Positions 1 through 6,912 of a stretch of 8,249 nt of DNA are shown here, in pieces (the stretch's first letter is position 1; the number at the start of each line of letters is the position of its first letter). Below the pieces are notes generated by a model. It was given only the letters and a program-made list of their open reading frames with translations. It was not told the DNA's origin and did no database searches. Source of the stretch: Bacteroidota bacterium (lineage in GTDB: Bacteria; Bacteroidota; Bacteroidia; Chitinophagales; Chitinophagaceae); assembly GCA_023409675.1 (NCBI GenBank), contig JAEYRC010000133.1:1-8249 (forward strand), written 5' to 3'. The translations under genes and the position numbers were made by a program.

Positions 1-540
1 ACGCAACGCATGTGTATTGAAGCGGATTCGAGCTGGAAAAATGAAGACCCCCAGGCCGGTATGCAGGGTATGAAAGCCGCGAGAGCGCTTGCCTTACTTT
101 CTTACCGCCACTATACTACCTACCAGCAGACACAGCCCCGTTCGCCGGAGTTTCCCTTTGGAGATTCCTGGGACGGAGCCGTGTCGTACCAGCGCTATCA
201 GGGCGAAAAGCTGGCCCGGCGTTTTAACGCGTTCAGTTATTATACCCTGAGTCAGTCGATGGATTCGCATGACCTTGGAAGAAAACGTGGCGGTGTAGAA
301 AACGCGCTGGCACAAATCAGCGCCAAAGCACTGGTGGTGGGTATTGAAACCGATATTCTTTTTCCGGTAGAGGAACAGGAATTCATTGCAGCGCATATTC
401 CCCGGGGAAAATTTATAAAGATTGAATCACCCTATGGTCATGATGGATTTCTTTTAGAATACGATCAGCTGGCAAAGCTGATCCGTGAATTTGCACCACA
501 GTATTTCATCACGAATAAACAAACAGAAATTATACAATAA
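1..540 (+). CDS. metX: Homoserine O-acetyltransferase (MetX), 3' part, cut by the left edge
   Basis: This alpha/beta-hydrolase-fold enzyme transfers an acetyl group from acetyl-CoA to homoserine, the first committed step to methionine, in the cytoplasm. The frame is open from base 1, so the 179 visible codons are about the C-terminal half of a family that is usually near 350 residues. The visible part carries the MetX signatures SYQRYQGEKLARRF and YYTLSQSMDSHDLGR. The catalytic-acid loop GIETDILFP has its Asp at 352-354, and the catalytic-His loop SPYGHDGFLLE has its His at 439-441. The nucleophile Ser lies outside the window. The TAA at 538-540 directly abuts the ATG of hom, so the two are almost certainly co-transcribed. 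MetX relatives that acylate serine or use succinyl-CoA exist, but the hom partner favours homoserine acetylation. Confidence 0.93.
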   Translation, partial: TQRMCIEADSSWKNEDPQAGMQGMKAARALALLSYRHYTTYQQTQPRSPEFPFGDSWDGAVSYQRYQGEKLARRFNAFSYYTLSQSMDSHDLGRKRGGVENALAQISAKALVVGIETDILFPVEEQEFIAAHIPRGKFIKIESPYGHDGFLLEYDQLAKLIREFAPQYFITNKQTEIIQ

Positions 541-1797
541 ATGGTTACACATAAGCAACTTATTATAGGATTGTTCGGTTTTGGTGTAGTGGGAGAAGGA
601 CTTTACCGGGTGTTGCATCAGACTACATCGCTGAATGCCACGATCAAAAGGATCTGTATCAAGGATCCGTCTAAAAAAAGAAATGCACCGGAATCGTTAT
701 TCACTACCGATAAAGATGATTTGTTACAGGATCCCGAGATCAATGTTATTGTTGAAGTGATTGATGATGCCAATGCCGCGTTCGATATCGTCAGCTTCGC
801 GCTGAGGAATGGTAAATCCGTTGTTAGCGCCAGCAAGAAGATGATCGCCGAACATTTGCCGGAACTCTTACAGATTCAGCAGGAAACCCAGGAATCGTTT
901 TTGTATGAAGCGGCCGCCTGCGCATCTATTCCGGTAATCCGTAACCTCGAGGAATACTACGACAATGACCTGCTGCATTCGATCCAGGCTATTGTTAATG
1001 GGTCTACCAATTATATTCTGACGAAAATGTTTGAAGATAATCTCGACTTCAAACAATCGCTGATGCAGGCCCAGCAATTGGGTTTTGCGGAAAGTAATCC
1101 AGCACTTGATGTAGAAGGGTACGATGCTGTGAATAAATGGACCTTCCTGTTAACGCACGCCTATGGCCTGGTGGAACATCCGGGAAACCTTCTTTTCACC
1201 GGCATTCAGGCAATCACTTCAGCAGACGCGGGTGTAGGTCGGGAAAAACACCTGCAGATCAAACTGATTGCACAGGCAAAGAAACTGTCGAGCGGAAAAG
1301 TAGCCGCCTTTGTTTTGCCTCAGTTCGTTAAGGAAGAAGATCACCTTTCCTTTGTGAAGAATGAATACAATGGTGTGGTGATAGAAAGTGGATTTGCCGA
1401 TAAGCAATTCTTTTATGGCAAAGGTGCCGGCAGTTTTCCTACCGCCTCCGCGGTGCTCAGTGATATATCCGCCCTGTGGTATCAGTATAAATATGAGTAC
1501 AAGAATTTGTACCACCACCAACCGTTGGAAATCAGTACTGAATTTTACCTCCGCACCTATATCAGTTTTAATGACTGGAAATTTATACCCCGCGAACGTT
1601 TTGAATGGATAGAAGAATGGCACGCCAATGACGATCGTAAATACCTGGTCGGAGTGATCGCTTTTTCCGAACTGCTCCATAACAACTGGTGGCGTGAAAA
1701 TAACACCAGCCTTATTCTCACTCCCGACCCGATCATTGAAGACATCGATATTCGTAAACTGAAAAAGAAAAGCCTGGAACTGGCTGGAATTATATAA
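541..1797 (+). CDS. hom: Monofunctional homoserine dehydrogenase (Hom)
   Basis: It reduces aspartate semialdehyde to homoserine with NAD(P)H. The 418 residues open with a Rossmann glycine motif, GFGVVG at 13-18. The SASK motif at 96-99 holds the conserved Lys. NGSTNYIL follows at 153-160. E184, D195 and K199 have the spacing of the substrate-binding Glu, Asp and catalytic Lys of the family (compare E208, D219 and K223 in yeast). GAGSFPTASAVLSD at 295-308 closes the catalytic domain. The last 90 or so residues begin like an ACT domain (YLRTYISF) but lack its usual PG turn, so the regulatory domain looks divergent. The start is fixed because the preceding in-frame codon is the metX stop. No clear Shine-Dalgarno motif is visible. 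Context suggests it supplies homoserine for methionine, while ThrA serves threonine. Confidence 0.95.
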   Translation: MVTHKQLIIGLFGFGVVGEGLYRVLHQTTSLNATIKRICIKDPSKKRNAPESLFTTDKDDLLQDPEINVIVEVIDDANAAFDIVSFALRNGKSVVSASKKMIAEHLPELLQIQQETQESFLYEAAACASIPVIRNLEEYYDNDLLHSIQAIVNGSTNYILTKMFEDNLDFKQSLMQAQQLGFAESNPALDVEGYDAVNKWTFLLTHAYGLVEHPGNLLFTGIQAITSADAGVGREKHLQIKLIAQAKKLSSGKVAAFVLPQFVKEEDHLSFVKNEYNGVVIESGFADKQFFYGKGAGSFPTASAVLSDISALWYQYKYEYKNLYHHQPLEISTEFYLRTYISFNDWKFIPRERFEWIEEWHANDDRKYLVGVIAFSELLHNNWWRENNTSLILTPDPIIEDIDIRKLKKKSLELAGII

Positions 1798-1851
1798 CTG
1801 CCGGCTTTGTCCTGCTGTTCATAGAAAAAATCATAATCTACTTTCACCGTA

Positions 1852-1880
1852 CAGCCCGGAGTTTACCCTACTCCGGGCTG
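1852..1880. terminator. Stem-loop between convergent hom and thrC, probable bidirectional terminator
   Basis: CAGCCCGGAGT (1852-1862) and ACTCCGGGCTG (1870-1880) form a perfect, GC-rich 11-bp stem around a 7-base loop. It sits in the 91-bp gap where the metX-hom and thrABC transcripts meet, 54 bases after the hom stop and 8 bases after the thrC stop. Neither strand has a U-tract directly after the stem. On the minus strand a run of six T comes roughly 20 bases later. It may therefore act as a transcription roadblock or a 3'-end stabiliser rather than a textbook intrinsic terminator. The structure is seen directly; the function is inferred from position. Confidence 0.7.
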
Positions 1881-1888
1881 AAATGCGT

Positions 1889-3184
1889 TTAAACGGAATA
1901 TAAAAAATCTTTCAGCAGCCTGAAGTCTGGATTTATCAGGGTAAATTTTTTCTCTTTTTTCAGCAACGGTGACAACTTATCCGGCACCGGAATCGGCCTG
2001 CCGATAACTTCCTCTACTACTTCCGGAAACTTAACCGGATGCGCGGTTTCCAGAAATATACCCTTTGCTGCGGGATGCGATTGCAGGTAATCGCTTAATC
2101 CCCGGTACGCGACAGCCCCATGCGGATCGGCCATATACTGATATTCCTGCCATAATTCGTTTAATGTATCACGGGTATCCTTATCCGAATAACTACTGCT
2201 GCTCATGATTGCTTTCAGGGAGCTGTTATCGCGCTGAAATATTTCCAGTATACGGATAAAATTACTGGGATCGCCCACATCCATTGCATTGGAAAGCGTG
2301 GCTTTGGCCTTCTCCGGAGTATATTTTCCAGTGTTGAACCAGCGGGGTACGGTATCGTTCTGATTGCAGGCCGCGATAAAATGCGCGGCTGGCAGTCCGG
2401 ATTTCCAGGCCAGCAGGCCAGCGCAGATGTTTCCGAAATTTCCACTTGGAACCGAAAAAACCGGGGGCTCTGGCTGTTGCCATTGCTGTAACGCAAAGAA
2501 GTAATAAAATTGCTGGGGCAGCCAGCGTGCAATATTGATGGAATTCGCGGATGTTAGGTTTAGTTCACGGGAAAGGCTATGGTCGGCAAATGCCTGTTTA
2601 ACCAGTCGCTGACAATCATCAAAGTTTCCTTTTACTTCCAGTGCATGTATGTTGCGACCATGCGTCGTAAGCTGCTTTTCCTGAACACCACTGACTTTAC
2701 CGGATGGATACAGGATCACTACATCGACCCCATCAACCTGGAAAAACCCATCGGCTACGGCACCGCCGGTGTCGCCGGAAGTAGCGACCAATACCCTGCT
2801 TCGCTTATGCTCTTCCCTTGAAAAAAAGCCCAGGCAACGGCTCATAAAGCGCGCGCCGACATCCTTAAACGCCAGTGTGGGACCATGAAACAATTCCAGC
2901 GCAAAGACTGATTCGGTTATCGGTATCAGTGGGAAAGGAAAATCTACAGTTTCCCGCACAATTCGCTGCAACTCCTGGCGCGGTATAGCCGACCCGATAT
3001 AAGGCTCAATTACGCGCAGGGCGATGTCTTCCGGACTTAGCTGCCGGATATCCCGTATCAATTGCGGGTCAATTACGGGAATTCGTTCCGGAAAATACAA
3101 TCCGCCATCAGGTGCCTGCCCGTTGAGTGTAGCCTCCCGAAAGTCTGCCTTTGATGATGCCTGGTTTATGCTGTAATAGTTCAT
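1889..3184 (-). CDS. thrC: Threonine synthase (ThrC)
   Basis: This PLP enzyme converts O-phosphohomoserine to threonine and phosphate, the last step of the pathway. At 431 residues it matches the E. coli-type (class II) enzyme. The N-terminal DGGLYFP motif is at 26-32. The Schiff-base Lys is K107 in GPTLAFKDVG, the same number as in E. coli ThrC. SGDTGGAV is at 136-143, SANSINIARWLPQ at 212-224, and the cofactor phosphate loop SVPSGNFGN at 244-252. An in-frame stop lies four codons upstream of the ATG, so the start is well fixed. The sequence before the ATG is AT-rich with no Shine-Dalgarno motif. It is the last gene of thrABC, 28 bp after thrB, and the strong stem-loop follows its stop. Confidence 0.96.
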   Translation of the reverse strand: MNYYSINQASSKADFREATLNGQAPDGGLYFPERIPVIDPQLIRDIRQLSPEDIALRVIEPYIGSAIPRQELQRIVRETVDFPFPLIPITESVFALELFHGPTLAFKDVGARFMSRCLGFFSREEHKRSRVLVATSGDTGGAVADGFFQVDGVDVVILYPSGKVSGVQEKQLTTHGRNIHALEVKGNFDDCQRLVKQAFADHSLSRELNLTSANSINIARWLPQQFYYFFALQQWQQPEPPVFSVPSGNFGNICAGLLAWKSGLPAAHFIAACNQNDTVPRWFNTGKYTPEKAKATLSNAMDVGDPSNFIRILEIFQRDNSSLKAIMSSSSYSDKDTRDTLNELWQEYQYMADPHGAVAYRGLSDYLQSHPAAKGIFLETAHPVKFPEVVEEVIGRPIPVPDKLSPLLKKEKKFTLINPDFRLLKDFLYSV

Positions 3185-3212
3185 GAAATTAGTTTAAGCG
3201 GGAAGATTGTAA

Positions 3213-4139
3213 TTAAGTTACCGACATGATTTTTACACCACTGCGGCTGATCGTGGTAACATAGGTTTTATGCACTACGCCCAACTGCGTATACACCGCG
3301 CTCATTTCCGCTTCAACAGCGGCAGCCACAGCCTTTGTACTGCTGATCATGAAAACGGAAGGCCCGGATCCGGAAATACCGCCTCCCAGAGCCCCTGCCT
3401 GTTTACAGCGTGCTTTCACGGCATCAAATCCTGGTATCAGTAAACTCCGCACGGGTTCGATGATCACATCTTCCAGTGAACGGCCAATCAGATCATAATC
3501 TTTCTGCATAATTCCGGCAACCAGCCCGGCGATGTTGCCCCATTGGCGGATAGCATCTTTCAACAACACTTCTTTCCGCAGAATCTGCCGGGCATCGGAA
3601 GTTTTGACTTCAATCTGCGGATGCACCACCGTAACAAACAGCGGCGGTGGATCAAGCGCAATAATATCCAACGGAAAAATTGAGCGGATCAGGGTTATAC
3701 CTCCATAAATACCCGGAGCGATATTATCCGCATGCTTCACTCCGGTTGCCAGCTTCTCTCCCGCCATGGCAAAGCGCACCAGGTCGTTTCGGGAAAAGCG
3801 TTCACCAAGCAGGTGGTTGGCAGCCACCACAGCGCCTGCAGAGCCCGCAGCGCTGGAACCCAGTCCACTGCCGGGTTTGATATGCTTGTGCACAGTCAGT
3901 TCAAATCCGACTTCCTCTTCACATTCCTGCATCAGTTCCTGCAGGGCAACCCCGGCCACATTTTTTTCAGGCGCTTCAGGTAAACCATATGCATCCGTAT
4001 GACGAATACGTATCACGCGTTTATCCAACAGCGTTAGGGTCATCTCATCGTAAGGATCTTCAAGGGCCATACCCAATACATCGAATCCGCAAACCAGGTT
4101 TGCTACCGATGCGTTTGCCCGAACGGTTACAGTACGCAT
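3213..4139 (-). CDS. thrB: Homoserine kinase (ThrB), GHMP kinase family
   Basis: It phosphorylates homoserine with ATP to give O-phosphohomoserine, the substrate of ThrC. The 308 residues show all three GHMP kinase motifs. The N-terminal motif is ASVANLVCGFDVLGMAL at 10-26. The glycine/serine-rich ATP loop PGSGLGSSAAGSAGA lies at 89-103. The C-terminal GALGGGISGSGPSVF lies at 249-263. The conserved HADNIAPGIYGG stretch is at 136-147. Length is typical for the family. A TAA in frame upstream and the lack of another start codon between make the ATG at 4139 the only choice. It lies 28 bp after thrA and 28 bp before thrC, so one transcript is expected. Confidence 0.96.
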   Translation of the reverse strand: MRTVTVRANASVANLVCGFDVLGMALEDPYDEMTLTLLDKRVIRIRHTDAYGLPEAPEKNVAGVALQELMQECEEEVGFELTVHKHIKPGSGLGSSAAGSAGAVVAANHLLGERFSRNDLVRFAMAGEKLATGVKHADNIAPGIYGGITLIRSIFPLDIIALDPPPLFVTVVHPQIEVKTSDARQILRKEVLLKDAIRQWGNIAGLVAGIMQKDYDLIGRSLEDVIIEPVRSLLIPGFDAVKARCKQAGALGGGISGSGPSVFMISSTKAVAAAVEAEMSAVYTQLGVVHKTYVTTISRSGVKIMSVT

Positions 4140-4167
4140 ATGCTGTTCATATATAGGTTATAGTTAA

Positions 4168-6615
4168 TCAGCTTCTTGAAGCCCGTATGATATCCGCAAA
4201 TACTCCGGAAGCCGTCACCTCCGCACCTGCACCCGCGCCTTTGATAACCAGCGGAAGTTCATTATAGCGGTCGGTATAAAATGCCACCACATTATCCTTT
4301 CCATAGAGGTGATAAAAGTCATGTTCAGGATGAATATGCTGCAGTCCGACGGAGGCCTTACCCGCTTCGAAACGTGCAACGAATTTCAATTTAGCGCCGG
4401 CGGATCTGGCTTCTTCCAGAATTTTTTTGAAATGGGTTTCATTTTCTTCCATACAGCGGTAAAAATGTTCTATACTGCCTTCCATACAGGCAGGAGGCAT
4501 GAACTTCTTATTTTCTATTTCATCCATTTCCATGGGAACTCCGCTCTCCCGGGCAAGGATCATGATCTTTCGCATTACATCGGTACCGGCAAGATCAAGC
4601 CTGGGATCGGGCTCGGTATAACCTTCTTCCTGCGCCTGACGAACCACCTGCGCAAAGGGTACGGATCCATCATAATTATTGAATACAAAATTGAGCGTAC
4701 CACTTAATACGGCTTCTATTTTACTGATCCGGTCACCGCTTTTTACCAGGTCGTTCAATGTACCGATCACAGGTAGTCCGGCGCCGACATTGGTTTCAAA
4801 TAAAAAATGCACATTGAATTCACCGGCTAATCGCTTCAGCTGGCTGTAATAACGGTATGTATCGGAACAGGCCACCTTATTACAGGCAACCACCGAAACA
4901 CTTTTGCCCAGGAGGTCGGGATAACAATGTGCGACCGAAGCATTTGCAGTAATATCCGCGAATACAGAATTTCTCAGATTCCTGCTGGTGATTTCCTGAA
5001 TGAAGTTCTCCAGCACCATGGGTGTTTCACTGCTGCTCAAAGCGTCTTTCCAGTTACTGAGGTCTATGCCTTCATCATTAAAATACATTTTACGACTGTT
5101 GGCCAGTCCCACGAGGTGAACCTGCAAACGCAGATGTTCCTGCAGGTACTGACGCTGCTTATCCAATTGCGCGATGAGCCTGCTGCCCACGTTGCCTGCA
5201 CCGGCAATGAAAAGGTTGACCTGTTTGAAGGTCGTTTCAAAAAATTCTTCATGCAGTACATTGATCGCCTTACGTACATCCTTAACCGAAACAACCGCTG
5301 AAATATTCCGTTCGGAAGAACCCTGGGCAATGGCGCGTACATTGATACCGTTTCGGCCCAGCACACTGAACATTTTTCCGGAAGTTCCGGGATGGCTCTG
5401 CATATTATCCCCTACCACCGCCACTCCAGCAAGGCCGGTTTCCACGATCAGCGGATCAATTTTTCCCGCGGCAATTTCCCGTGAAAACTCACGGTTTACG
5501 GCCTCCCGGGCCTGCAGGCCACTGCGTTCTTCTATACCCACACAAATAGCATGTTCAGATGAACCCTGGGTAATGAGAATTACATTGATACGCTCGTGGG
5601 CAAGCGCTTCGAATAGTCTTTTGGAAATACCCGGAATACCTACCATACCACTACCTTCAAGTCCCAGTAGTGCTATGGTGTTGATGCTTGAAATCCCCCG
5701 GATCGAATTTCCGTTCTTTCCGGCTTTATCGTCGATCAGCGTTCCCTCATCGGCAGGAATGAACGTATTTTTAACCCGAACGGGTATCCGATTTTTACGG
5801 GCCGGCTGAATGGTAGGCGGATAGATCACTTTGGCGCCAAAGTGTGAAAGTTCCATCGCTTCCTCGTAAGAGATATGCGGAACAATGCGGGCATGCGGAA
5901 CAAAGCGCGGATCAGCGGTCATGATGCCTGAAACATCCGTCCATATCTCCAATACAGCAGCATTCAGGGCGCCTGCAATCAATGCCGCGGAATAGTCGGA
6001 ACCACCGCGACCCAGCGTAGTCGGTAATCCGTCGTGGGTGCTGGCAACAAAGCCCGGCAGGATGAATACATTCCCGGGGGTTTGCCCGAAATAATCGACG
6101 ATCTGTTTATAGGTAACCTCATTCTCAACAAGCGCATTTCCGAAAGTATTGTCGGTGGTGATGAGTTCGCCGGCATCCTTCCAGATATTTTCGACGCCTG
6201 AAACACGCAACGCGATCGACAGGATGCGGGAGGAGAGCCGTTCTCCATACCCGACTATTCGGTCTTTGGTACGGGGCGACAGCTCACGGAGAAGAAATAC
6301 CCCATTGCAGATATCTTCAATTTCATTGCAGAGAGTCATTACCTGACTCAGCACACTGCTTTGCAGCGTGATGGGAACCAGTTCTCGAACTGCATCAAGA
6401 TGGCGTTGCTCTATGGCTTTGACGGCCGGCTTGTAGGCATCATCGCCTGCTGCGGCCTGTTCTACACATTGAAGAATGGCATCTGTAATTCCACCCATTG
6501 CCGATACTACAACAACGGTTCTGGTAATATTAGACGCCTCGGTAATCGTGGCTATAACTTTTTTTATATTCGAGGCATTGGCGACTGAACTGCCGCCAAA
6601 TTTTAAGACCTGCAT
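4168..6615 (-). CDS. thrA: Bifunctional aspartokinase / homoserine dehydrogenase (ThrA)
   Basis: One chain of 815 residues, close to the 820 of E. coli ThrA, catalyses the first and third steps from aspartate to homoserine. The aspartokinase domain has KFGGSS at 5-10, VSAMGG at 37-42, GRGGSD at 202-207 and DVSGIMTADPR at 227-237. Two ACT-type regulatory repeats follow at about 315-385 and 397-460, each with a QGSSE element (350-354 and 431-435), consistent with threonine feedback. The dehydrogenase domain has GAGNVG at 472-477, SGTLNF at 638-643, and E668, D679 and K683 at the family's catalytic spacing. The motif GAGAGAEVTASGVFADI lies near the end at 793-809. An in-frame TAA four codons upstream fixes the start. 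A Thr/Ile-rich leader frame precedes it by 91 bp. Confidence 0.97.
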   Translation of the reverse strand: MQVLKFGGSSVANASNIKKVIATITEASNITRTVVVVSAMGGITDAILQCVEQAAAGDDAYKPAVKAIEQRHLDAVRELVPITLQSSVLSQVMTLCNEIEDICNGVFLLRELSPRTKDRIVGYGERLSSRILSIALRVSGVENIWKDAGELITTDNTFGNALVENEVTYKQIVDYFGQTPGNVFILPGFVASTHDGLPTTLGRGGSDYSAALIAGALNAAVLEIWTDVSGIMTADPRFVPHARIVPHISYEEAMELSHFGAKVIYPPTIQPARKNRIPVRVKNTFIPADEGTLIDDKAGKNGNSIRGISSINTIALLGLEGSGMVGIPGISKRLFEALAHERINVILITQGSSEHAICVGIEERSGLQAREAVNREFSREIAAGKIDPLIVETGLAGVAVVGDNMQSHPGTSGKMFSVLGRNGINVRAIAQGSSERNISAVVSVKDVRKAINVLHEEFFETTFKQVNLFIAGAGNVGSRLIAQLDKQRQYLQEHLRLQVHLVGLANSRKMYFNDEGIDLSNWKDALSSSETPMVLENFIQEITSRNLRNSVFADITANASVAHCYPDLLGKSVSVVACNKVACSDTYRYYSQLKRLAGEFNVHFLFETNVGAGLPVIGTLNDLVKSGDRISKIEAVLSGTLNFVFNNYDGSVPFAQVVRQAQEEGYTEPDPRLDLAGTDVMRKIMILARESGVPMEMDEIENKKFMPPACMEGSIEHFYRCMEENETHFKKILEEARSAGAKLKFVARFEAGKASVGLQHIHPEHDFYHLYGKDNVVAFYTDRYNELPLVIKGAGAGAEVTASGVFADIIRASRS

Positions 6616-6698
6616 AGTGATATTTTAGAATATGAAAGATGGATATGATCGCTGCGGTAAGCAGAATACAGCCGAAGCCCCTGGATGATATGAATGTG
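6616..6698 (-). promoter_or_regulatory. Untranslated leader between the thr leader hairpin and thrA, C-rich and G-poor
   Basis: On the thrA strand this stretch is rich in C and U. My hand count over 6700-6616 gives 23 C against 11 G, and only 3 G in the last 45 bases. I see no GC-rich hairpin with a U-run, so a classical intrinsic attenuator is not evident. Small pairings are possible: CUUCGG, CUGC with GCAG, and an AU-only 5-bp hairpin just before the ATG. None is convincing. C over G bias in unstructured RNA is what Rho loading sites show, so Rho-dependent attenuation is a possible mechanism. The composition is seen; the role is inferred. Confidence 0.35.
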
Positions 6699-6719
6699 TA
6701 CAACCCTTAACGGGTTGTA
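6699..6719 (-). promoter_or_regulatory. Leader hairpin overlapping the end of the thr leader peptide
   Basis: Read on the minus strand, TACAACCC (6719-6712), loop GTTAA and GGGTTGTA (6706-6699) form a perfect 8-bp hairpin. Its 5' arm is made of the last Thr codons of the leader frame, and the leader stop TAA is in the loop. A ribosome stalled at the Thr/Ile codons or sitting at the stop would change or block this fold. That is the expected geometry for a ribosome-sensing attenuator. There is no U-tract behind it, so the hairpin alone is unlikely to terminate transcription. Confidence 0.6.
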
Positions 6720-6793
6720 ATAATGGTAATAATGGTGGTGGTAGCCCGGAAGGCTGCAGCGAAAGAAATGGTATTTGCAGAGAAAATGATCAC
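6707..6793 (-). CDS. Putative threonine operon leader peptide (ThrL-like)
   Basis: A 28-residue frame on the thrA strand starts at GTG (6793-6791), the only standard start codon after an in-frame TAG five codons upstream. It ends at TAA 6709-6707, 91 bp before thrA. The last eleven residues are TTTIITIITTR: six Thr and four Ile among them. E. coli thrL likewise carries mixed runs of Thr and Ile codons before thrA, because Thr is the product and Ile derives from it. The other two frames read as His/Tyr or Pro/Leu runs, which do not fit this operon. The peptide would act by ribosome stalling when charged tRNA-Thr or tRNA-Ile is scarce. Weak points are the GTG start, the lack of a Shine-Dalgarno motif and a hydrophobic front half of unknown relevance. 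I do not assign the thrL symbol since homology is not shown. Confidence 0.65.
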   Translation of the reverse strand: MIIFSANTISFAAAFRATTTIITIITTR

Positions 6794-6802
6794 GATATTT
6801 TG
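6774..6802 (+). promoter_or_regulatory. Candidate Bacteroidota promoter for ppc
   Basis: TTTG at 6774-6777, an 18-base spacer and TATTTTG at 6796-6802 closely fit the Bacteroidota sigma factor consensus TTTG, about 19 bases, TAnnTTTG. The -7 box is one base short. It points toward ppc and would give a 5' leader of about 100 bases. It overlaps the start of the divergent thr leader frame, so transcription of the two operons could interfere. This rests on motif match only. Confidence 0.45.
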
Positions 6803-6824
6803 CTAAGATAAGGAAGAACTTTCA

Positions 6825-6855
6825 CAAATCATCTGTTCAGTTTATTCCTTAAAAA
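6825..6855 (-). promoter_or_regulatory. Weak candidate promoter for the thr leader and thrABC
   Basis: On the minus strand a T-run (6855-6851), an 18-base spacer and ATGATTTG (6832-6825) partly match the TTTG / TAnnTTTG pattern. The TTTG end of the -7 box is present, but its first two bases are AT instead of TA. A start near 6818 would place the leader GTG about 25 bases into the transcript. A TATCTTAG at 6810-6803 is an alternative -7 box but has poor spacing. The assignment is tentative. Confidence 0.25.
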
Positions 6856-6912
6856 GATTTATTTTCATGACCCGATACTGCCTGCCAATTTCAATCATAA
6901 CCCGGATATATT

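Noticed and set aside
1557..1847. Minus-strand 96-residue frame over the 3' end of hom.
   Set aside because: It lies antisense to well-supported coding sequence, has no recognisable motif, and fits a chance shadow frame.
3185..4167. Both spacers in thrABC (thrA-thrB and thrB-thrC) are exactly 28 bp.
   Set aside because: The two spacers share no sequence similarity, so the equal length looks like coincidence.
5174..5809. Plus-strand 211-residue frame opposite thrA.
   Set aside because: It is antisense to a fully conserved aspartokinase/ACT region; its composition reflects the complement of that gene.
6619..6632. AU-only hairpin ATATT / AATAT just before the thrA start as a translation switch.
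   Set aside because: Five A-U pairs with a 4-base loop are too weak to support a regulatory claim without conservation.
6707..6745. The same stretch in another minus-strand frame reads as a His/Tyr run (YHHHYYHYYN), suggestive of a his-type leader.
   Set aside because: No standard start with a nearby stop frames that run, and the downstream operon makes threonine. The Thr/Ile frame has a start and a stop in the expected place.
6743..6755. Small hairpin AGCC / GGCT just upstream of the Thr codons.
   Set aside because: Only four base pairs; such pairings are expected by chance in this GC-rich patch.
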